Positions 56,918-64,000 of a stretch of 64,000 bases of DNA are shown piece after piece (within the stretch, counting starts at the first letter, position 1; each line of letters begins with the position of its first letter). The position numbers and the translations under genes are program-made. Origin of the DNA: Pseudoscleropodium purum (Eukaryota; Streptophyta; Bryopsida; Hypnales; Brachytheciaceae). The stretch is taken from NCBI GenBank assembly GCA_963969395.1, contig OZ017797.1:18910001-18974000 (forward strand), given 5' to 3'. A model generated the notes under the pieces. The model had not been told where the DNA came from and ran no database searches. It saw only the letters and a program-made list of their open reading frames with translations.

Positions 56918-58722
56918 TTAGTCAAGTTCAGCAATGCCCAAATTGGAAATTATGATTTTTAACTGGTCCACAAAGTTGGATCCTGTGGCGTATTCAGTGA
57001 GCAATCCTACAGCGATACCAAACATAGACCACCTGCACCAGCAACACAGAAAAAACATGAGACATATTGGTCCAGCACAGTGCGTCCTAGAGTATCAGAT
57101 TAGCATACTCAACAAACAAAAAGCAGCAAAAAGGGCACTGAAATGTAAGACTCCTGAGGCAAATGAGGCAAATGGCGTAAGAAACCTAACTTCGCTGTCC
57201 ACGGATGAAACTGCCGAAGAGCATCCAAAGCCCAATACCAGAAATGATCCATTATTGTGGATAGCCAACAAAAAGACAACAAGTACCACACTTCCATGTG
57301 ACGACTCTGAACTGTCATTCCGCGAGCTTGAACCCAAACGACAGCCCAAAGCACCGAGTAATAAATCAAACAGACTACCACAAAACTGGCGTAATCCAGC
57401 CATTCAATTCAACAGAACACAAATGACTCTAAGAGCCTTGACAGAGCTCACACAAAGGCAAATCACTTCATAAGCGGCACCGTTGACAATTCCATTATCC
57501 AAACACATGACAATGTGTATCTCCAATGATGATTACCGTTTCTCCTAAGCTACTGCACTTCCAGAAAAAGAGAAGTCGACCATCGCGAAATCAAATTCCA
57601 CAAAATGCTTCTCAAGCTGAGTTTTGGGAAGGGAGAGTTCAAGAAATGAAAATGACGGCAATGAGTACAGAACGACCATTTTTTGCAAAATTACCAGAAA
57701 AAAAGATGAAGACCACCGTGAAATCAAACTCCACAAAATGCACCTCAAGCTGAGTTTCGAGAAGAGAGTTCAAGAGATGACACTGACGACAACGAGTACA
57801 GAAAGACCATAATCAGCTAAATTTGGTAAAGCTATGTTTCCAGGAAATGAGACACACAAAACCACCATGCAATCGAACTCCACAAACAGCACCTCAGATT
57901 CCAGGGAACCATTTCCATTACCTGCCATTGGTGATCTCATTCTTCCTCGTCCACCCAAAGATACGGTCGGCCCGCAACTGCTCCTCGTACTTCTTGTCCA
58001 GGAAATACTCCTGAAGCTCCTTGGCCCGCTGCCTCTGGTACTCGATGCTCACGGTGGTGGACTTCGACGGCGTCACTTTCGCTGCAGGAGCCGAAGAGCT
58101 AGACTCGGGGGACGGTGACGGTGACGGGGAGGGTTCCGAAGTGGGAGGAGTGGGAGGAGCAGGCGAGGTGGCGATGGATGGCGTAGCGCCGGGGGCACTG
58201 GGCCGTCTCAAGGGTCCCTCGGCATTGCCAGCTCGCACCATAACCCGCTGCTGCTTCACACTTCCTTTAAATCCCACACGATTCAAATTCGGTAACGACA
58301 GCGACGGCATCGCTCCTCCAAATTGATGACAACACTGCAGCAGAAAATTCACAAATTCGCAAAATCTCGTAAAATTAAGAAACAAAATCCGCTCACGCCA
58401 TTTCCTAGGGTTTGCTTCTATGATGCTAACCCCCGATTGTCCTTCTTGTCAAATCCCAGAAGTGCATTGGAATTAGGTTGCAGTTTTTCCATCTAAAACT
58501 AGAAGCAAAAATCCTTGTACACAAGAGACCATCTTCTCATCAATGATGGCCATCACGTCATTCTCCTCCCTCACAGTACACAACATTTAAGAGAAGAAAG
58601 TTGAAGGACATTGATCCGACTTTCTTCTGGGAAAATTCGTACGCAATTGACCTTACCTGATCTCCCAAGACTGCACACCCGCCGACAACAGCGGATCCCG
58701 ACATGGCCACCGTCGCTGCCAT
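56918..58722 (-). CDS. OHP2: one-helix protein 2 (LHC-like, chloroplast thylakoid)
   Basis: Three exons on the minus strand: 58722-58657, 58334-57922, 57032-56918; 197 residues. Exon 1 encodes MAATVAMSGSAVVGGCAVLG, a typical moss-like chloroplast transit start; it ends in CAG followed by GTAAGG, and the next acceptor (CTGCTGCAG) keeps the frame. The mature part begins near RVMVRAG, then EGPLRRPSAP, a Pro/Ser-rich stretch, and VSIEYQRQRAKELQEYFLDK. The single LHC-type helix spans exons 2-3: NEITNGRWSMFGIAVGLLTE (Glu155, Asn158 and Arg160 are chlorophyll-ligand positions), then YATGSNFVDQ. In plants OHP2 works with OHP1 and HCF244 at thylakoids to supply chlorophyll during D1 synthesis for photosystem II. 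The 889-bp second intron holds a tandem repeat. A shorter start (ATG at 58310) is possible but would lose the transit start. The gene is divergent with eS4. Confidence 0.88.
57570..57900. repeat. irregular tandem duplication inside OHP2 intron 2
   Basis: A unit of about 137-149 bp recurs two and a half times: GAARNCSACC, then a TGAAATCAAAYTCCACAAAA-like run, CTCAAGCTGAGTTT, GAGAGTTCAAGARATGA and AGTACAGAAMGACCAT. The third copy is partial (AATCGAACTCCACAAA). It stays 22 bp or more away from the intron's 5' splice site (minus strand). Confidence 0.7.
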
Positions 58723-59274
58723 CACGCCTTCACAGTCCGAGAATTTCAAATTCGCACGAAATTCTTCGAGATTTCGAAAGGAAAGACGTTGAGGGAGATC
58801 TGCGTGTAGAAGATTGATATTATTTTGTGCGGAAAACACAGATTTGGTTCTGGGCCTCACAGTGGAACACGCAACATGGATAAGGGGAAAACACAAAAGT
58901 GCAGCACTCACGAGAGGAGAGAGACGGAGGCCACGGGCAAACAGGTGGCCCAGGAGCGGCCACCCCTCGACGAACGAAGTTGAATTAGTCCGACGAAATA
59001 TCACCTTCATCCGAGTAGATGCACTCTTCGTTTGACGAAGGCGACGATATATATTGTTCGTTCGACGGCCAAAATAATGGGGTCTGCGTCGAAGTGATTT
59101 CATTCATCCATTTATGGGGACTGAATCGCGTCGAGGTCTTCATTCATCCATATCGGGGTTTACTAGGGCAAGGAGCCGCCCCCTTTCTGACCCTCTTTCA
59201 AGCTCGCCAGCCTCGCGCCGGAGCTGTGCTTGCTGTTCTTCCGCTGCTGATCGCGTCGCGCTTCGGCAGTAATC
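58723..59274. promoter_or_regulatory. shared divergent upstream region between OHP2 (-) and eS4 (+)
   Basis: The two start codons face away from each other, 552 bases apart, so both leaders and core promoters must fit here. No clear TATA box is visible. A pyrimidine-rich run (CCCCCTTTCTGACCCTCTTT) about 100 bases before the eS4 ATG fits the leader of a ribosomal protein gene. Telo-box forms (TAGGGTTT) lie nearby at 58406-58413 (OHP2 intron 1) and at about 59371 and 59868 (eS4 introns). Confidence 0.5.
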
Positions 59275-61183
<1,909 letters not shown>

Positions 61184-61509
61184 GCTTAGATGTGTCACGG
61201 ATTGACTTTTCTGTGATTTTAGTGTTTTCATTACATGGCCATGTACTGATCTTTGGAAAGAAATTCACTTTTCACAGCCCGCTCATGTCTTTGAAGTACC
61301 CCATATTTCTTTTCTTTTTTAACAATTCTGAATTGATGTTCATTCATTTCATCGCATGAATCGTAATGAAGTGCATCACTGTAACTCTACTATCGAATTC
61401 ATACTGACCCAAAACCGCCACTTTTTCTGCCCCAAATAGCACGGGGTCCAAATGATAAAATTTTGATGTGAAATTGTTGAAATCGTCGAGAGAAACCCAT
61501 CCGAAGTCG
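61184..61509. other. 3' flank of eS4
   Basis: Probably 3'UTR followed by intergenic DNA. No separate feature recognised. Open frames on the minus strand (61376-61821) have no motif. Confidence 0.5.
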
Positions 61510-61606
61510 TTTTGTAGTGTTCTTGTACTCCTACAATAGACCCTATGACTTCACGAAGTGCAATTTGCAATGACTTCTGTTGTGGGAGTACAAGAAAACT
61601 ACAAAA
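61510..61606. ncRNA. 97-base hairpin, miRNA-precursor-like (candidate only)
   Basis: TTTTGTAGTGTTCTTGTACT continuing to CCTACAA (61510-61536) pairs with TTGTGGGAGTACAAGAAAAC continuing to TACAAAA (61580-61606): 25 of 27 Watson-Crick pairs and one G-U, with a 43-base loop. Size and pairing fit a plant pre-miRNA, but a small foldback element is equally possible. No expression evidence exists here. Confidence 0.4.
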
Positions 61607-62510
61607 GTAGGGTTTATGATTTCTCAAAGTGCAAATTGCAGGTTCACCCCTGTAGATTGCCTTCCAATGAAACAATCCATCGAAGTTTTTAGTATTTGTG
61701 AACTTTGAAACGTAGTGCTGCCGAAACTCACAAGTAAGAACCATGAGTTGGGAGAACCATGGCTCACAACTTGGGAAAGTGATGGATAGATCTTGGAAGT
61801 GATTCCAGTAGGAACTTCCACCTTTTGAGTGTAAATTTTTCGCAGGAAGAGACTTCTTTAGGCCTTCATGTTGTAGCTATGTTAGGAGATATTGTGATTG
61901 CTTTAGGTGAGTAAGATGATCATTATGGAAACACTTTTGATTAGTTTGGGAGTAGTCTAAAAACTCTTTTGGACCATGATGGAGAGCATACTTCAAAAAC
62001 CTGTATCAAATTCATACATTGTTGAAAAATTAGAATTTCAATTGTTCTTACAAAATTAGGGAAGGTACAAAAACTGAGCTAAATATTAGCTATAGTAGTT
62101 TTGCAGGAACTAGTACTCTATAATATTTTTATTTACTTTTATCATTGTTTGGCCACTTCAAAACCTCCAAACCGTTCAATGCCTACTACTTGTGTTTTTG
62201 TTTTTTCATTACAGAGTTGAATTGGAACCTGAACTTAGTTGACAAGCCAAGGAATGAAAAATACATAACCAATATCTTGGGTAGTGAAATCTAAACTCCA
62301 AGAGAACAAACACAATTGCAATACAATGAGATGGATGCACATGGATTTTTCAATCCAATGCCAAAACACTCATTCATATTTTTTCTCTAATGAATGGAAC
62401 TATTTGTGCATGGAATAGTACTATAGTAATTAGTTTTACCATGTGAGAAAATTTCTACTATCCCATTACACAAGTATGCTAAAAATTTTTACAATTGGTA
62501 TTCTATAACA
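61607..62510. other. AT-rich intergenic DNA, no gene seen
   Basis: A short direct repeat of the loop region just upstream (CACGAAGTGCAATTTGCA and CTCAAAGTGCAAATTGCA) occurs at its left end. Nothing else recognised. Confidence 0.45.
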
Positions 62511-62685
62511 CTAGTTGATGGTAGATATCTAGCTAGTGGTAGATACTTTAGTTGGCATTTAGTATAACATGTGTTTTTATACTGACAATAATGTCTGCTA
62601 TAATATTTTGATGCTATGGTGGATGTTATTGTTGACATAAAAACACAAGTTGTTATATTGAATACCACCTAAAAACCATCAACTA
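62511..62685. repeat. foldback element with CTAGTTGATGGT-like termini
   Basis: Begins CTAGTTGATGG and ends CCATCAACTAAG. Inner arms also pair: TATAACATGTGTTTTTATAC with GACATAAAAACACAAGTTGT (then TATA), and GACAATAATGTC-like with GATGTTATTGTTGAC. Length and structure fit a MITE. No second copy was noticed. Confidence 0.65.
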
Positions 62686-64000
62686 AGACAAGAATTTCTT
62701 ATAATGTCCACATTTTATTAGGAAGGGGACATCTTTACAAGTTAGTGACAATTTAGTTTAGAGGATGGAAATATCAAATGAGATATACATGAAGAGAGAA
62801 GACACCACCAAAAAATGTAGGGTGTCAATGAAATAGTACATTCAAAATTGTAAGAAATTGAAAGAGTACACAATTTTAGGTATTTCTACAATATAAACTT
62901 TCATGAGTTAAAACGTGGTCTATTTGAAATCCTTACTATTTTTGCTCTATAAAAAATGTACAAACATTCTAAAAGATTTTTTTCTTGTCAAAAGAAAGTG
63001 ATGGAAAAACTTTAGCAAATTATGAGGGACATGGAAACAAAGACTTGAGATCATGATAGCAGCAAGTCACGAACGTCTTCATTCTTGATGATGTCATATA
63101 CAAGGCAAGAAGAATTTGCAAATTTCTAAAATGTAATGCTTACCTATCGTGGAATTTGGTTTGTTGGAATACTATGAGAATTCTAACGGTTCACTTGTTG
63201 ATGTCGTTGTCCTTGATTTTGAAGTTATAGATTTGTACAGTTTCCTTTGTTTTCTCTAGCATAGTTCTAGTTAGATTATTAGGTTTCCGAGTTTCACCTT
63301 TCCAAGTACAATTCTGGCATGCTGTTGGAGGTTACCATAGGATAGCGTTAGAAAGGACATTTAATTTGATTGATATTGTTTTTGGAATCAGATAGTGAGA
63401 AGTGTGCAATAAGAAACAATAATTTAAGACGAACATCTATAGTATTCTCAACTTAATTGTGCATTTATAATCTTGCCTTGCCTTTTGTAGCTTTCATCTA
63501 GAATTGACAACACATAATGGCAACACTTTGAGCAATAATATAGGTTCCATCAATAGAGTGCATAGCAATTCTTAAATATGTTAGTGCACCAAAGAGTATT
63601 TTGTTTGGATATCACTTGTGAAGGTTGTACATGTTCAAAGTATCATTGGTTGATGAATCTCACTCTCACTTATGAATCTCACTTCACTTCTCTTGATTCC
63701 TCAATATCCATGTAAATTGTATTCAATGTGTATTGGTTTTCTTATTTTTTGCATTGCTTGTTGATTTGTAGTTCCTTGAACATTTTTATTGCATGACAAA
63801 TTGTTTTTTAGAAACTTCATTGTATAGGCTGCATTATGTAGCTAGAAATTGTGCTTGCCAAATATATATTTTCAAATTTAAAAGGTACTATTTTTTTTTG
63901 TATTAGAAGGTGTGGTCAATCAAAAGAAAGTTGGAAGTTGGAACATGGCCTTTTAAATGTAATGGATTGGTATATAGTATGGTCTTAGTAGGAGGAATTA
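62686..64000. other. AT-rich intergenic DNA to the window end, no gene seen
   Basis: No coding region, RNA gene or clear repeat was recognised. Confidence 0.45.

Noticed and set aside
56934..57473. 179-codon plus-strand open frame
   Set aside because: It overlaps OHP2 exon 3 and intron 2 on the other strand, and its Asn/Lys/Thr-rich peptide shows no motif.
58558..59103. 181-codon minus-strand open frame as an independent gene
   Set aside because: Only its part from 58722 to 58657 (MAATVAMSG...) looks coding, and that fits as the first exon of OHP2. The upstream residues look like leader, and the downstream ones follow a GTAAGG donor.

Overview
This window looks like nuclear DNA of a land plant, most likely a bryophyte and probably a moss (inference). 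The signs are spliced genes with GT-AG introns, a chloroplast-targeted one-helix light-harvesting-like protein with a moss-style transit peptide, a plant-type Ca-binding TPR protein, and compact gene islands with GC-rich coding exons set in very AT-rich DNA full of decayed transposons and small inverted-repeat elements. No bacterial-style operon, CRISPR array, tRNA or rRNA was recognised.

Layout. 1-9200: AT-rich non-genic DNA with direct and tandem repeats, a nested palindromic element (about 3690-5243) and a transposon-like remnant. 10094-16716 (+): a complete full-size ABCB transporter in 12 exons, 1303 residues, with MITE-like insertions in introns 7 and 10. 16717-23900: mostly repeats, a long 228-bp hairpin (18843-19070) and one secreted cysteine-containing protein (21226-21774). 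23929-29852: an old Ty1/copia LTR retrotransposon with both 180-bp LTRs, primer-binding site and decayed pol. 32185-35781: repeats, microsatellites and the GC-rich upstream region of the next gene. 35782-39434 (+): EF-hand/TPR/ZZ-finger protein, 6 exons, 853 residues. 39435-47494: repeats and MITE-like elements. 47495-48673 (-): intronless F-box protein. 51909-52820 (+): a 303-residue protein of unknown family with one BRCA2 BRC-like motif at its C-terminus. 56918-58722 (-): OHP2, 3 exons. 59275-61183 (+): cytosolic ribosomal protein eS4, 6 exons, divergent from OHP2 across a roughly 550-bp shared upstream region. 61184-64000: AT-rich DNA with a short miRNA-precursor-like hairpin and a foldback element.

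The genes do not form a pathway; they are ordinary independent plant loci. The item most worth following is the small BRC-motif protein (51909-52820). It carries both RAD51-contact tetrads of a BRC repeat at exactly BRC4 spacing, plus a KEN box, in an otherwise unrecognised protein. All exon models were built by hand from splice signals, reading-frame continuity and remembered family patterns; no alignment or database search was run.
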